A stretch of DNA of 64,000 nt from Amycolatopsis sp. FBCC-B4732. Its GTDB lineage: Bacteria; Actinomycetota; Actinomycetes; Mycobacteriales; Pseudonocardiaceae. The notes beneath the pieces were generated by a model. That model had not been told where the DNA came from, searched no databases, and saw only the letters and a list, made by a program, of their open reading frames with translations. The position numbers were made by a program, and so were the translations under genes. The DNA is taken from assembly GCF_023008405.1 (NCBI RefSeq), contig NZ_CP095376.1, positions 4,426,001 to 4,490,000 on the forward strand, written 5' to 3'. Shown here in pieces: positions 8,890 to 19,547 of the stretch (positions are counted from its first letter, which is position 1; each line of letters opens with the position of its first letter).

Positions 8890-9596
8890 CAGTGGCCCGC
8901 GCTCTGGCCGCCGTCGACGTGCAGGATCTCGCCGGTGACGAACGGCGCGCCTTCGAGGTAGGCGACCGCGTCGACGACGTCGGCGATGTCGCCCATGCGC
9001 CCGACCGGGTGCAGCGCCGAGAGGAACTCGTGGGTTTCGGCGGGGTGCATCGGCGTGCGGACGACGCCGGGCGAAACGGCGTTCACGCGGATCCCGCGCG
9101 TCGCGTACTCGATCGCCAGCGCCTTCGTGACGGCGTTGAGGCCGCCCTTCGTCAGCGACGCCAAAGCCGAGGGCACCGAACTGTTCGCGTGGTCGGTCAG
9201 GCTGGTCGTCACGTTGACGATGTGCCCGCCGCCGGTTTCGAGCATGGCGGCGATGGCGTGCTGGGTGACGTCGAAGAAGCCGCGCAGGTTGACGCCGGTG
9301 ACCGTGTCGAAGTCGGCGCCGGTGTAGTCGGTGAACGGCTTCGCCACGAACAGGCCCGCGTTGTTGACCAGGGTGTCGACCCGGCCGAACGTGGCCAGTG
9401 CCTGTTCGATGACGCGGGCGCCGACGGCGGGGTCGGCGATGTCGCCGGGGACGGCGAGGATTTCGCCGTCCCCCGACGGGGTGATGGACCGCGAGTTCGC
9501 GACCACGGCGTACCCGAGCTTGCGGTACGACTCGACCAGCGCCGCGCCGATGCCCTGTGAAGCGCCGGTGACGACCGCGACCTTCCGGGTGCTCAT
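8889..9596 (-). CDS. SDR-family oxidoreductase, atypical active site
   Basis: This 235-residue Rossmann protein has the cofactor motif GASQGIGAA (residues 11-19), NNAG ('LVNNAGLF') and 'RVNAVSPGVVRTPMH'. The usual catalytic YxxxK reads 'ALASLTKGG': the Lys is present, but the residue four before it is Ala, not Tyr. Either this is a subfamily with a different base or it lacks classic activity. It is divergent from the LysR gene 123 bp away, the common layout of a LysR-controlled SDR. Confidence 0.8.
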   Translation of the reverse strand: MSTRKVAVVTGASQGIGAALVESYRKLGYAVVANSRSITPSGDGEILAVPGDIADPAVGARVIEQALATFGRVDTLVNNAGLFVAKPFTDYTGADFDTVTGVNLRGFFDVTQHAIAAMLETGGGHIVNVTTSLTDHANSSVPSALASLTKGGLNAVTKALAIEYATRGIRVNAVSPGVVRTPMHPAETHEFLSALHPVGRMGDIADVVDAVAYLEGAPFVTGEILHVDGGQSAGH

Positions 9597-9674
9597 GACT
9601 GTGGACCTCCTTGGGGTTTTTCGTCCTGAGCCGATGGTGTGCCCGCGCCCGGGTGGTCCGCCACGACCGGTTCG

Positions 9675-9688
9675 CTCTCAGCTGGGAG
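9675..9688. promoter_or_regulatory. Candidate LysR binding site
   Basis: CTCTCAGCTGGGAG is a 14-bp palindrome with one mismatched pair, lying between the divergent SDR and LysR genes, 32 bp before the LysR ATG. LysR proteins often bind such dyads in shared promoter regions. No experimental support. Confidence 0.35.
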
Positions 9689-9719
9689 GCCCGTGCTCGC
9701 ACCGCACTAAGCTGCCGAT

Positions 9720-10634
9720 ATGGAGCTACGCCAGCTTCGGTACTTCGTGGCTGTCGCCACGGAACTGAACTTCGGCCGGGCCGCGGAGCGGCTGCACATC
9801 GCGGGTCCCTCGCTGTCCCAGCAGATCAAGGCGCTGGAACGCGACCTGGGCGTCCGCCTCTTCGACCGCGACCGGCGCTCGGTGTCGCTCACCGCGTGCG
9901 GCGAGGCGCTGCTGCCCCGGATCCGCGCGCTGCTGGACCAGGCCGACGACCTGCGCCGCTCGGCGGCGGGCTTCGCCGCGACCGAACCGGTGCGGCTGGG
10001 CTACGTCAACTGGCGGCCCGCCGACCTGCTCGACCGCGTGGCCGGGGTGGCGCAGCTGCACGTCGACACGTGGGTGCTGCCTTCGCACGCCCAGCTGCGC
10101 CGCGTCGCCGACGGCAGCATCGACCTGGCCATCAGCTGGGCCCGCGCGGCCGACCTGGCCGAGCACGACCTCGAAGGCGTGCTGATCGGCGCGGACCGCC
10201 TGCACGCCATCGGCACCGGCACCGCCCCGGTCACCGCGGCGGACACGGTCGTGCTGGTCGACGCGGACACGGCGAGCTGGGCGTCCTGGAACGTCTTCGC
10301 CGAGGAGTTCGCGGGCGCGACGGGCGCGAAGGTGGTCCGCACCCACGACGGCGGCATCACCGGCCCGGCGTTCTTCGACCACGTCCGCAAGCTGGGCCGC
10401 CCGGTGCTGAACTCCCCCAAGGGCCAGACGGCCCCGGTCCCCCCGGACCTCGCCCGCCGTCCGGTGGTGGACCCGGCCCCGTTCTGGACGTGGTCCCTGG
10501 TTTCCCGCCGCGACGAGAGCAGCGCGGCGGTCCGCGGCGCGATCGCGGCCCTCACCCGGGACGTCGGCTCGCTGGGGCTGGACACCGGGAACGTCTGGCT
10601 GCCGGCGGACGACCCGCACACCGTGGCGGGTTAG
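9720..10634 (+). CDS. LysR-family transcriptional regulator
   Basis: The 304-residue protein has an N-terminal LysR helix-turn-helix 'MELRQLRYFVAVATELNFGRAAERLHIAGPSLSQQIKALE' in outline (residues 1-60). A periplasmic-binding-like effector domain covers about 90-295. It is divergent from the SDR/NTF2 pair and probably controls it. It converges on the GH9 cellulase gene across a strong shared terminator. Confidence 0.88.
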   Translation: MELRQLRYFVAVATELNFGRAAERLHIAGPSLSQQIKALERDLGVRLFDRDRRSVSLTACGEALLPRIRALLDQADDLRRSAAGFAATEPVRLGYVNWRPADLLDRVAGVAQLHVDTWVLPSHAQLRRVADGSIDLAISWARAADLAEHDLEGVLIGADRLHAIGTGTAPVTAADTVVLVDADTASWASWNVFAEEFAGATGAKVVRTHDGGITGPAFFDHVRKLGRPVLNSPKGQTAPVPPDLARRPVVDPAPFWTWSLVSRRDESSAAVRGAIAALTRDVGSLGLDTGNVWLPADDPHTVAG

Positions 10635-10918
10635 GCGGCGCGAAAAACCGGTGGAGCCGCGCCGCCTGGCTCCTCGCGCGCCGCACCACGAAGCTCACCG
10701 TCCTGAAGCGGGTGCACGTCGGCGCCGGCCGGCCCGGATTGCCGGACCGGTTGCCCCGGCAGGTGCGGGCTTTCCCGCGGCGAGGCCGCGGTGAACGTGG
10801 TCCCGCTCCCGCTCAGCGGAGGTCTGAGGGGGGTCGACCTGCGAGCGGAAGCGGAAGTTTTCGGGGCAGGACGTGAGCTCCGGGGCCCACTCCGCACCTA
10901 CACCCCTTACAACGCACG
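10635..10918. other. Non-coding gap
   Basis: About 280 bp lie between the LysR stop and the terminator hairpin. I see no convincing gene, repeat or RNA here. Confidence 0.6.
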
Positions 10919-10944
10919 GCCCCGGCCGGTGTTCCGGCCGGGGC
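10919..10944. terminator. Bidirectional terminator hairpin
   Basis: A perfect 11-bp stem (GCCCCGGCCGG / CCGGCCGGGGC) with a TGTT loop sits between the convergent LysR and GH9 genes. It can act on either strand. No U-tract follows, as is usual in high-GC actinobacteria. Confidence 0.8.
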
Positions 10945-10960
10945 ACGTGACGTCCGTCGC

Positions 10961-13822
10961 TCAGCCGCAGGCGACCCCGTTCACCGTGAACGCCCGCGGG
11001 TTCGCGTTGCTCCCGCTGTAGCTCCCGTTGAACCCGATCGCCACCGACCGGCCCGGGGCCACCGAACCGTTCCACGGCAACGACGTCGCACTCACGTCCG
11101 CGCCCGACTGCGACCACGTCGCCGACCAGCCCTGCGTCACCTTCTGGTTGCCGGAGAAGGGGAACTTCAGCGTCCACGACGGCCACGCCGTGGTGCCGGT
11201 GTTGGTCAGGGTGACCGTCGCCGTGAAGCCGCCGTTCCAGGTGTTGGCCGCGTAGGTGACCGCGCAGCCGCCCGCCGCGAGCGTCGTGAAGCGCGCCGAC
11301 GGCGAATCCGCCGAGTTCGCGCCGGCTCCGTTGCGGGCCACGACGACCAGCGTGTACGCGGTCGACGGCGTCAGCCCGGTCAGCGTCGCGCTCGTCCCGG
11401 CGACGGTCGCGAGCACCTTGCGGGACGAGCCGGTCACGCCGACGACGTCGTAGCCCGCCACGCCGCTTTCCGGATCGGCCGCCGCCGGCCACGTCACCGT
11501 CGCGCCGGTCGCCGAAACCGCCGACACGGCAGGCGTGCCCGGTGCGCTCGGCGCGGTCGTGTCCGCGCCCGACGGCGACTTCTCCGCCGTCCAGTTGGTC
11601 AGCCACGCCAGCGCGGAGTTCCAGTTGATCGCGACCTCGTTCACCGAGTACGCCTGGATGTCGTCGACGAAGCAGCGCTGCGGCGGGCAGCCGGCGAGCA
11701 GGCGGGCCGCGGTCGGGTCCTGCAGACCGCTGTTCGGGCCCCCGGACAACGCGCCGGGCGGGGCGGTCGGCAGCGACGCGTCCAGTTCGTGCGCCCAGAA
11801 CCGGTGGTGCACGTTGCGCACCGGCTGGTCGCCGTGGCCGGAGACGTAGGAGTAGTTCGCGGGGTTGCGGCCCAGCAGGTAGTCCAGCGCCGCGAACGCG
11901 CCGTCGCGGTACTTGTCCTGCTTGGTGAAGTCGTACGCCAGCGCGAGCACGACGCCGTTGTTCGCGACCAGGCCGTTGGATCCCCACTCGTAGGTGCCGT
12001 CGGCGGTGCGGTACGGCGCCGGGTAGCCCATGCCGGAGAGCTGAGCCAGGTGGCTGTCCGCGGTGGTGGTGATCGCCGTCTTGATCGCCGAGACGTCCGC
12101 CGCGGGCAGGTCGGTGGGCACCAGGGCCAGCGTGATGTCGCCGAGCGCGCCCGTGGAGGCCCAGTCGAAGCCGTGCGTGGTGAAGCTCGCGCCGCGGTAG
12201 AGCGCGGAGCCCGTGACGTCCCCGCGGTAGGCGCTCTTGCCCGTGGTGGCGAACAGTTCCGCGGCCGCCCAGTAGAACTCGTCGGTCACGGTGCTGTCGC
12301 TGTAGGTACCACCGCCGGTCCCGTCGTTCGGGTCGGCGAGCTTGTTCGGGTTCGCTTTGGCTGCCGCGTAAGCCTTTTCGGCCGCGGCGAGCAGTTTCGC
12401 CGAGTACGCCGGGTCGACGGTCCGCCACAGCCGGGACGCCTGCGCGGCGACCGCGGCCATGTTCAGCGTCGCCGCGGTGCTCGGCGGGGAGAGCCGGCGC
12501 GGCTGGCTGTCCTGGTCGGGCCGCGTCGGCAGGGACGTCCACTGCGCGTCGTGGATCTTGTGGTGCACCATGCCCGCGTCCGGGGCGCCGTCCGGCACCT
12601 GCATCTCGAGCAGGAAGTCGACCTCCCAGCGGGCCTCGTCCAGGATGTCGGGCACGCCGTTGGCGCGTTCCGGGATGGCGAGCTTGCCGTCGCCCAGCGC
12701 GCTCGCGTCACCCACGCGCAGCGCCCGCTCGTACTCGTCGAGCAGCTCCCACGCGGCGATCCCGCCGTTGACGACGTACTTGCCGTGGTCGCCCGCGTCG
12801 TACCAGCCGCCGCGGACGTCGAGGGTGTAGCCGCAGTTCAGGTCCGAGCGGCAGGGCACGCGGTCGTCGCCCTGGTTCGGCGCCACGTTGACGTGCCCCG
12901 CGGGGCGCGCGTAGCCGGCGCCGACGTACTGGGCCTCGATCGGGATCCCGCTGCGCTGGTGGTAGAAGAACGCGAGCGAGTCGTACCGCAGCTGCTTGAG
13001 CCCGTTCGCGGCGATGGCGAACGGGAAGCTGGTCTCCGCGCCGACGGTCAGGGTGTAGCCGGTGCCTTCGGTTTCGTAGGCGGAGAAGTCGATCTCGTGC
13101 ACCTTTTCCCCGGACGCGGCGTCCGCGCCGCGCGGCCGGGTCTGCCCGGTGGCCACGGCGGTCCCGGCGGAGTTCTTCAGCGTCCACGTCAGCGGCGTGG
13201 TCGCGTCGCTGATCACGGTGGCCCGTTTGGGCAGGCCGGGTACGTAGCTTTCCTGGTTCACCCGGACGCCGCTGGTCGGCGGGAGGCCGCCGGGTGGGAC
13301 GACGCCGCCGACGAGTGAGATGTTGTCGAGGCAGACGGTGTTGCCGGTGGCCTGGCCGCCGAACCAGAACGCCAGCTGGCCGTTGCCGGCCGCCGGGAAG
13401 TCCAAAGTGGACGTGAAGGTGACGGTGAAGTGCTGCTTCGCCGGCGTGACCGTCAGGTCTTCGCGCGAAATCTGCCGGTACGGCGAAACGGCTTCCCCGG
13501 CGACGGCGGAGATCTGCTGGGTGGTCGTCGCGTGCGCGTCGAAGTTCAGGGTGTACTGCTGCCCGGCCTCGAACGGCACGCCGTTCTGGCCGGACAGCGC
13601 GTCGTAGCCGTTGGCCGTGCCGCCGGTGACGGCGGTGCAGAACTCCCCGCCGGTGACCCGGGCGGTCGTGCCCGAGCCGGCCCACCAGGGGTCGGCGGTG
13701 CCGCTTTCGAAGGTGCCGTTGAGCAACCGCTCGTAGTCCGCGGCCGACGCGGGCACGGCGCCCGCCGTCAGCCCCAGCGTCGCGGCGGCCAGTACCGCCG
13801 TCATTACCGTCCTCGCCCGCAT
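10961..13822 (-). CDS. Secreted multidomain GH9 cellulase (CBM4-Ig-GH9-FN3-CBM2)
   Basis: The 953-residue secreted enzyme has a signal peptide (1-27, ending ASA). A CBM4-type domain covers about 30-170, a CelD_N Ig-like domain about 183-270, and the GH9 catalytic domain about 285-740. An FN3 domain covers about 755-840 and a CBM2 with paired Cys about 850-953. GH9 signatures are present: GGWYDAGDHGKY (about 337-348) with the Asp pair, the His region 'YVSGHGDQPVRNVHHRFW', and NEVAINWN (about 727) with the acid Glu. The domain order resembles Cel9-type exo- or processive cellulases. The start is the ATG at 13822 with GAGGAG upstream; a longer frame upstream is not a gene. A CebR-type operator lies at 13847. 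Confidence 0.95.
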   Translation of the reverse strand: MRARTVMTAVLAAATLGLTAGAVPASAADYERLLNGTFESGTADPWWAGSGTTARVTGGEFCTAVTGGTANGYDALSGQNGVPFEAGQQYTLNFDAHATTTQQISAVAGEAVSPYRQISREDLTVTPAKQHFTVTFTSTLDFPAAGNGQLAFWFGGQATGNTVCLDNISLVGGVVPPGGLPPTSGVRVNQESYVPGLPKRATVISDATTPLTWTLKNSAGTAVATGQTRPRGADAASGEKVHEIDFSAYETEGTGYTLTVGAETSFPFAIAANGLKQLRYDSLAFFYHQRSGIPIEAQYVGAGYARPAGHVNVAPNQGDDRVPCRSDLNCGYTLDVRGGWYDAGDHGKYVVNGGIAAWELLDEYERALRVGDASALGDGKLAIPERANGVPDILDEARWEVDFLLEMQVPDGAPDAGMVHHKIHDAQWTSLPTRPDQDSQPRRLSPPSTAATLNMAAVAAQASRLWRTVDPAYSAKLLAAAEKAYAAAKANPNKLADPNDGTGGGTYSDSTVTDEFYWAAAELFATTGKSAYRGDVTGSALYRGASFTTHGFDWASTGALGDITLALVPTDLPAADVSAIKTAITTTADSHLAQLSGMGYPAPYRTADGTYEWGSNGLVANNGVVLALAYDFTKQDKYRDGAFAALDYLLGRNPANYSYVSGHGDQPVRNVHHRFWAHELDASLPTAPPGALSGGPNSGLQDPTAARLLAGCPPQRCFVDDIQAYSVNEVAINWNSALAWLTNWTAEKSPSGADTTAPSAPGTPAVSAVSATGATVTWPAAADPESGVAGYDVVGVTGSSRKVLATVAGTSATLTGLTPSTAYTLVVVARNGAGANSADSPSARFTTLAAGGCAVTYAANTWNGGFTATVTLTNTGTTAWPSWTLKFPFSGNQKVTQGWSATWSQSGADVSATSLPWNGSVAPGRSVAIGFNGSYSGSNANPRAFTVNGVACG

Positions 13823-13846
13823 TCGCCCTCTCCTCGTCGTCGAGTT

Positions 13847-13860
13847 TGGGAGCGCTCCCA
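13847..13860. promoter_or_regulatory. CebR-type operator upstream of GH9
   Basis: TGGGAGCGCTCCCA is a perfect 14-bp palindrome identical to the consensus of the cello-oligosaccharide repressor CebR in streptomycetes. It sits 25 bp upstream of the cellulase start codon, so repression by CebR and induction by cellobiose or cellotriose are expected. No cebR gene was identified in this window. Confidence 0.9.
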
Positions 13861-13999
13861 GCGGGAGGACTCTAGCCACCGCGACGCACCCTTGGCAATC
13901 ACCCGGCGACCGACCGCGACGGGCCCAGTTCGAAAATTGATCACGGTCACCCCCTTTGCCTCGCGGTTCCGCTGTGGTTTCATCGGATTCGATTCATGC

Positions 14000-14013
14000 T
14001 GAGAGCGCTCCCA
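14000..14013. promoter_or_regulatory. CebR-type operator upstream of GH12
   Basis: TGAGAGCGCTCCCA differs from the perfect CebR palindrome at one base. It lies 47 bp before the GH12 start. With the site at 13847 it makes the intergenic region a doubly controlled divergent promoter. Confidence 0.85.
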
Positions 14014-14060
14014 GAGCACCGTCCACCGGGAGCGCGCCACGACGAAGTGGAGGCGGCACG

Positions 14061-14807
14061 ATGAAGCTCAAGCACGCCCTTTCCGCGGTCCTGCTGACCG
14101 CGGCCGGGCTGGTGGCACCGCTCGCCGGCGCCCCGGCCGCGCACGCGGACACGCTGATCTGCGACCAGTACGGCTCGACGACGATCGGCGGCCGGTACGT
14201 CGTCATGAACAACCGCTGGGGCAGCAGCGCGACCCAGTGCATCAACGTCACCGGCAGCGGGTTCCGGATCCAGACCCAGCAGGGTTACACCAGCGGTGGC
14301 GCGCCGCTGTCCTACCCCGCCGTCTACGCCGGGTGCCACTACGGCAACTGCTCCCCCGGCACGAACCTGCCCCGCCAGCTCAGCCGGATCGGCAGCGCGC
14401 CCTCGTCGATCTCCTACACCTACGCCGGCGGCACCTTCGACGCCTCATACGACATCTGGATGGACCCGACCGCGAAGACCAACGGGGTCAACCAGATGGA
14501 GCTGATGATCTGGTTCAACCGCACCGGCAACGTGCAGCCGGTCGGCGGGAAGGTCGGCACCACCAGCATCGGCGGCCGGGGCTGGGACGTCTGGCAGGGC
14601 AACAACGGCGGCAACGACGTGGTGTCCTACGTGGCCCAGTCCACGATCTCGAGCTGGTCGTTCAACGTCCTGGACTTCGTCAACGACGTCGACGCCCGCA
14701 CGCGCGTGGACCGCTCCTGGTACCTGACCAGCATCCAGGCCGGCTTCGAGCCGTGGAGCGGCGGCGTCGGCCTCGCCGTGAACTCCTTCTCCGCGTCGGT
14801 GAACTAG
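14061..14807 (+). CDS. Secreted GH12 endoglucanase
   Basis: The 248-residue protein has a signal peptide of about 29 residues (cleavage after 'AAHA'). A single GH12 domain follows, with no binding module. Both expected glutamates are visible: nucleophile E147 in 'QMELMIWFNR' and acid/base E230 in 'AGFEPWSGG'. It should cut internal beta-1,4 bonds in amorphous cellulose or xyloglucan, complementing the divergent GH9 enzyme. GGAGG at 14050 precedes the ATG. The gene is complete and is followed by a strong hairpin. Confidence 0.95.
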   Translation: MKLKHALSAVLLTAAGLVAPLAGAPAAHADTLICDQYGSTTIGGRYVVMNNRWGSSATQCINVTGSGFRIQTQQGYTSGGAPLSYPAVYAGCHYGNCSPGTNLPRQLSRIGSAPSSISYTYAGGTFDASYDIWMDPTAKTNGVNQMELMIWFNRTGNVQPVGGKVGTTSIGGRGWDVWQGNNGGNDVVSYVAQSTISSWSFNVLDFVNDVDARTRVDRSWYLTSIQAGFEPWSGGVGLAVNSFSASVN

Positions 14808-14811
14808 CGGA

Positions 14812-14847
14812 TCGGGTCTGCCGACCCCTCCCGGGCGGCAGACCCGA
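14812..14847. terminator. Terminator hairpin after GH12
   Basis: A perfect 12-bp stem built on CGGGTCTGCCG / CGGCAGACCCG with a 12-nt loop begins 4 bp after the GH12 stop. It can also serve the convergent GH10 remnant. Confidence 0.8.
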
Positions 14848-14859
14848 CCCACCGGTGGC

Positions 14860-15915
<1,056 letters not shown>

Positions 15916-16539
15916 TCAGGAGCCGGCGAGCCCGCCGATCAGCAGGTCGACGATCCGGCCGGCCAGCTCCCGGAGCTCCGCGGGGTCCTGCCCGGGGATC
16001 CGGTGGTACCAGGTGTCGATCGCGTTGAGGTTGCTGAGCAGGGTGCGGGTGGCGAGGGCGGCGTCGACCTCCCGCAAGGAGCCGTCGGCGATGCCGTCCG
16101 CGACCACGCCGCGGAAGAGCTGCTCGTACGCGCCCCGCAACCCGTTCAGCTCCTGGAGCGTGTCGCGCTGGCGGGGCTTGAGCGCGGTCGCCACCTGGCC
16201 GCGCACCGCTTGGTGCACGACGTGGTGGTACGCCAGGTCCTCCATCAGGTTCACCGCGTGCGCCACCGCCATGGCGACGAGCCGCTCGCGGCCCGTGCCG
16301 TCTCCCTCGGCGTGGTGCCCGACGCGGTCGCGGACGCGGCCCATGGCCTCCTCGTACACCGCGAGGAAGATGTCGAACTTCGAGCGGAAGTGGTAGTACA
16401 CCAGGCCTTTGGTGGCGCCCACCTCGCGTGCGATGTCGTCGATCGTGGCGTTGGCGAACCCGTGCGCCATGAACGCCTCGGCCGCGGCGTCGAGGATCCT
16501 CCGCCGCGCACCGGGCTCGAGGTCCGGGCTCGCACTCAC
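15916..16539 (-). CDS. TetR-family regulator
   Basis: The 207-residue protein has a TetR HTH at about 12-60 ('RRRILDAAAEAFMAHGFANATIDDIAREVGATKGLVYYHF' in outline). Its ligand domain resembles the KstR2/FadR-like acyl-CoA group (weak inference). It is divergent from an MFS transporter and esterase, with a short palindrome between them that is the likely operator. Its 3' end abuts the 58-bp repeats. Confidence 0.88.
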   Translation of the reverse strand: MSASPDLEPGARRRILDAAAEAFMAHGFANATIDDIAREVGATKGLVYYHFRSKFDIFLAVYEEAMGRVRDRVGHHAEGDGTGRERLVAMAVAHAVNLMEDLAYHHVVHQAVRGQVATALKPRQRDTLQELNGLRGAYEQLFRGVVADGIADGSLREVDAALATRTLLSNLNAIDTWYHRIPGQDPAELRELAGRIVDLLIGGLAGS

Positions 16540-16624
16540 TGTCGTTCCTCCTCGCCTGCGATCGGCTCATCGTCTCACGACCGCCGGGCGGCCCTTGACG
16601 GCGACCCGACTCATCCTTACCGTG

Positions 16625-16638
16625 ATACTCCGTAGTAT
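16625..16638. promoter_or_regulatory. Candidate TetR operator
   Basis: ATACT-CCGT-AGTAT has perfect 5-bp arms and lies between the divergent TetR gene and the MFS/esterase operon, 55 bp before the MFS start. It probably mediates both autoregulation and transporter control. Confidence 0.5.
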
Positions 16639-16692
16639 TGCAGGTCAGACGCGACTGTGCACCTATCAGAGAATGCACCCGAAGGGCGTCCG

Positions 16693-18027
16693 ATGACGAA
16701 CGCACGAGACCTCCTGCACGAACTCGCCACCAAGAAGGCCGTCACCCGGCTGCTGCCGGTGCTCGGCATCGCCTACTTCATGTCGTACGTCGACCGCACG
16801 AACGTCGCGCTCGCCAAAACGGCGCTCGCGGCGGACGTCGGCATCAGCGCGGCCGCGTACGGGCTCGGCGCCGGCCTGTTCTTCGTGAGCTACGCGCTGC
16901 TCGAAGTGCCGAGCAACCTGGTCCTCTACCGCGTCGGCGCCCGCGCGTGGATCACGCGCATCGCCGTCTCGTGGGGCGCGGTGTCGGCCGCGATGGTGTT
17001 CGTGGCGAACGACGTGTCCTTCTACGTCCTGCGGCTGCTGCTCGGCGCCGCGGAGGCCGGCCTGTTCCCGGCGATGATGTTCATGGTCACGCAGTGGTTC
17101 TCGCAGAAGCACCGGGTGACGATCGTCGGGCTGATCTACACCGCGCCCTGCATCGCGGTCGTCATCGGCTCCCCCGTCGGCGGCGCGCTGATGGAGCTGC
17201 ACGGCGTCGCCGGGCTGCGCGGCTGGCAGTGGATGTTCCTGGTGGAGGGCCTGGTGACGATGGTCATCGGCGCCGTCGTCTGGATCGCGCTGCCCAGCCG
17301 CCCCAGCGACGCGAAGTGGCTCACCGCGGACGAAGCCGCCGTGCTGACCGAACGCGCCGCGGGCCACGCCAAGGCGTCGCCGACCAAGCTGCGCGGCAGC
17401 CTGCGCCTCGCCTTCGGCCGCCCGACCGTGCTGCTGCTCGGCGCCATCTACCTGATCAACCAGTCGATCGGCGGCGGCATCGGCTTCAACTTCCCGGCCT
17501 ACATCCAGTCCCTCGGCCTGGACAGCCCGTTCCTGATCGGGCTGGTGGCGGGCAGCGGCGGGATCTCGGCACTGGCCGGCGTGCTGTTCTTCCCGTGGTT
17601 CAAGCGCCGCCACGGCCACGAAGTCGCGCTCATCGGCGTGTGCGCGGGCGCGGTGCTGCTGGTGCTGCTGGGCTTCCTCCTCTCGCGCAATCCCGTGTGG
17701 AGCGTGAGCCTGCTGTTCATCTCGAACTTCTTCGCCTTCGGCACGCTCCCGCTGTTCTGGTCGGTCGCGATGGCGCGCCTGTCCGGGCTGGTGGCCGCGG
17801 CCGGGCTGGCGTTCATCAACACGCTCGGGATCACCGGCGGGTTCATCGGCCCGTACGTCTACGGCCTGATCGAGAGCAGCACGGACAGCCTCGTCGCCCC
17901 GTACTACGTCTTCGCCGCGGCGGCCGTGGTCGCCCTCGCGCTGGTCCCGCTGCTGGCGGCCGCGATCCGCCGCGACGCGGCCCGTGACCTGGCGCCGGTA
18001 CCGAGCGCGGAACAGCCGGTCCGATGA
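16693..18027 (+). CDS. MFS transporter, anion:cation symporter (ACS) type
   Basis: This integral membrane protein of 444 residues has about 12 hydrophobic segments. The early motif 'YFMSYVDRTNVALAK' is the ACS-family signature (D-R-x-N), seen in uptake systems for sugar acids, tartrate, 4-hydroxyphenylacetate and similar organic anions. The ATG at 16693 is preferred over the GTG 12 codons upstream, since GAAGGGCG precedes it. It overlaps the downstream esterase by 4 bp and is divergent from the TetR regulator. Confidence 0.88.
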   Translation: MTNARDLLHELATKKAVTRLLPVLGIAYFMSYVDRTNVALAKTALAADVGISAAAYGLGAGLFFVSYALLEVPSNLVLYRVGARAWITRIAVSWGAVSAAMVFVANDVSFYVLRLLLGAAEAGLFPAMMFMVTQWFSQKHRVTIVGLIYTAPCIAVVIGSPVGGALMELHGVAGLRGWQWMFLVEGLVTMVIGAVVWIALPSRPSDAKWLTADEAAVLTERAAGHAKASPTKLRGSLRLAFGRPTVLLLGAIYLINQSIGGGIGFNFPAYIQSLGLDSPFLIGLVAGSGGISALAGVLFFPWFKRRHGHEVALIGVCAGAVLLVLLGFLLSRNPVWSVSLLFISNFFAFGTLPLFWSVAMARLSGLVAAAGLAFINTLGITGGFIGPYVYGLIESSTDSLVAPYYVFAAAAVVALALVPLLAAAIRRDAARDLAPVPSAEQPVR

Positions 18028-18848
18028 GGATCGCGCTGGTCGTGGCGCTCCTGGCCGGGCTGATGGTGGCGCCGGCCGCGACCGCCGGGCCGCTCCGGTA
18101 CGTGGCGCTCGGCGACTCCTCGGCCGCCGGCCCGGGGATCCCGGTGCAGATCGACGCGACCTGCCTGCGCTCCGACCACGACTGGCCGCACGTCCTGGCG
18201 GCCCGGCTCGGCGCGGCGCTCACGGACGTCACCTGCTCCGGCGCGACCACCGCCGACCTCACCGGGCGGCAGGCGGGGGTGGTCGCGCCGCAGTTCGCCG
18301 CGCTGCGGCGCGACACGGCCCTGGTGACGCTGGCGATCGGCGCCAACGACATCGCACTCGGGTCGGCGTTCGTGACGTGCGCGAGCCCGGACGCGCCGGT
18401 CTCGCCGTCGTGCGAGGAGCAGTACGCCACGGTGTTCCCCGCGCGGATCGCCGCCACCGCCCCGAAGATCGCGGCCGCGCTCGAGGAGATCCACCGCCGG
18501 TCCCCGGCGGCGCGCGTGGTCGTGACCGGCTACCTGACGTACTGGCGCCCGGGCGGCTGCTACCCGGCCGACCCGTTCACCGCCGCCGACGCCGGGTTCA
18601 TCCAGGCGACGTTCGACCGCCTGATGACCATGCTCGCCGACCAGTCCCGGCGGCACGGTGCGTCCTATGTGGACATCCGGGAGCCGAGCGCCCGGCACGG
18701 CCTGTGCGCCGGACCCGCCGGGCGCTGGCTGGAAGGCGCGGTCCCGGCCTCGCCGGCCTACCCGTACCACCCGAACGCGGCGGGCATGGCGGCCGCCGCG
18801 GGGATCATCGGCGCCCGGCTCGGCTCGCCTTCCGGAACTCGCGGTTGA
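18024..18848 (+). CDS. Secreted SGNH/GDSL esterase
   Basis: The 274-residue protein has a signal peptide (1-21, ending ATA). SGNH blocks are present: GDSSAAG with the nucleophile Ser (about residues 30-36), GAND (about 111) and a C-terminal YHPN with the catalytic His. It resembles the streptomycete secreted lipase/esterase group. Co-transcription with an organic-anion MFS importer suggests it releases the acid the transporter takes up (inference). The 3' end overlaps the convergent sdhB by 44 bp. Confidence 0.85.
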   Translation: MRIALVVALLAGLMVAPAATAGPLRYVALGDSSAAGPGIPVQIDATCLRSDHDWPHVLAARLGAALTDVTCSGATTADLTGRQAGVVAPQFAALRRDTALVTLAIGANDIALGSAFVTCASPDAPVSPSCEEQYATVFPARIAATAPKIAAALEEIHRRSPAARVVVTGYLTYWRPGGCYPADPFTAADAGFIQATFDRLMTMLADQSRRHGASYVDIREPSARHGLCAGPAGRWLEGAVPASPAYPYHPNAAGMAAAAGIIGARLGSPSGTRG

Positions 18849-19547
18849 GGGCCGAGATGCTCGCGAACGGGATCCCCTTCGGGCAGGACGCCACGCACTC
18901 CCCCGTGTTGGTGCAGCCGCCGAAGCCCTCGGCGTCCATCGCGTCGACCATGTCCAGCACCCGCTGGCCGCGTTCCGGCTGTCCCTGCGGCAGCAGCGAA
19001 AGGTGCGTCACCTTGGCCGCGGTGAAGAGGGTGGCGGAGCCGTTCGGGCAGGCCGCCACGCAGGCACCGCAGCCGATGCAGGTCGCGTTGTCGAAGGCCA
19101 GGTCCGCGTCCGGCTTGGGCACCGGGGTCGCGTGGGCGTCCGGGGCGCTGCCGGTGGGAGCGCTGACGTAGCCGCCCGCCTGGACGATCCGGTCGAGCGC
19201 CGACCGGTCCACGACCAGGTCCTTGATGATCGGGAACCCCTTGGCGCGCCACGGTTCGACGTCGACGACCTCGCCGTCGGAGAACGAGCGCAGGTGCAGC
19301 TGGCACGCCGTCGTGCGCTCGGGTCCGTGGGCCTGCCCGTTGATGACGACGCCGCAGGAGCCGCAGATGCCTTCGCGGCAGTCGTGGTCGAAGGCGACCG
19401 GTTCTTCGCCGGCGGCGATCAGTTCCTGGTTGAGCACGTCCAGCAGCTCGAGGAAGGACATGTCCGGGCTGACCCCGTCGACCGGGTAGGGAACCAGCCT
19501 GCCCTCGGTCGCCGGGCCGGTCTGCCGCCAGATGCGGACGGTGAGTT

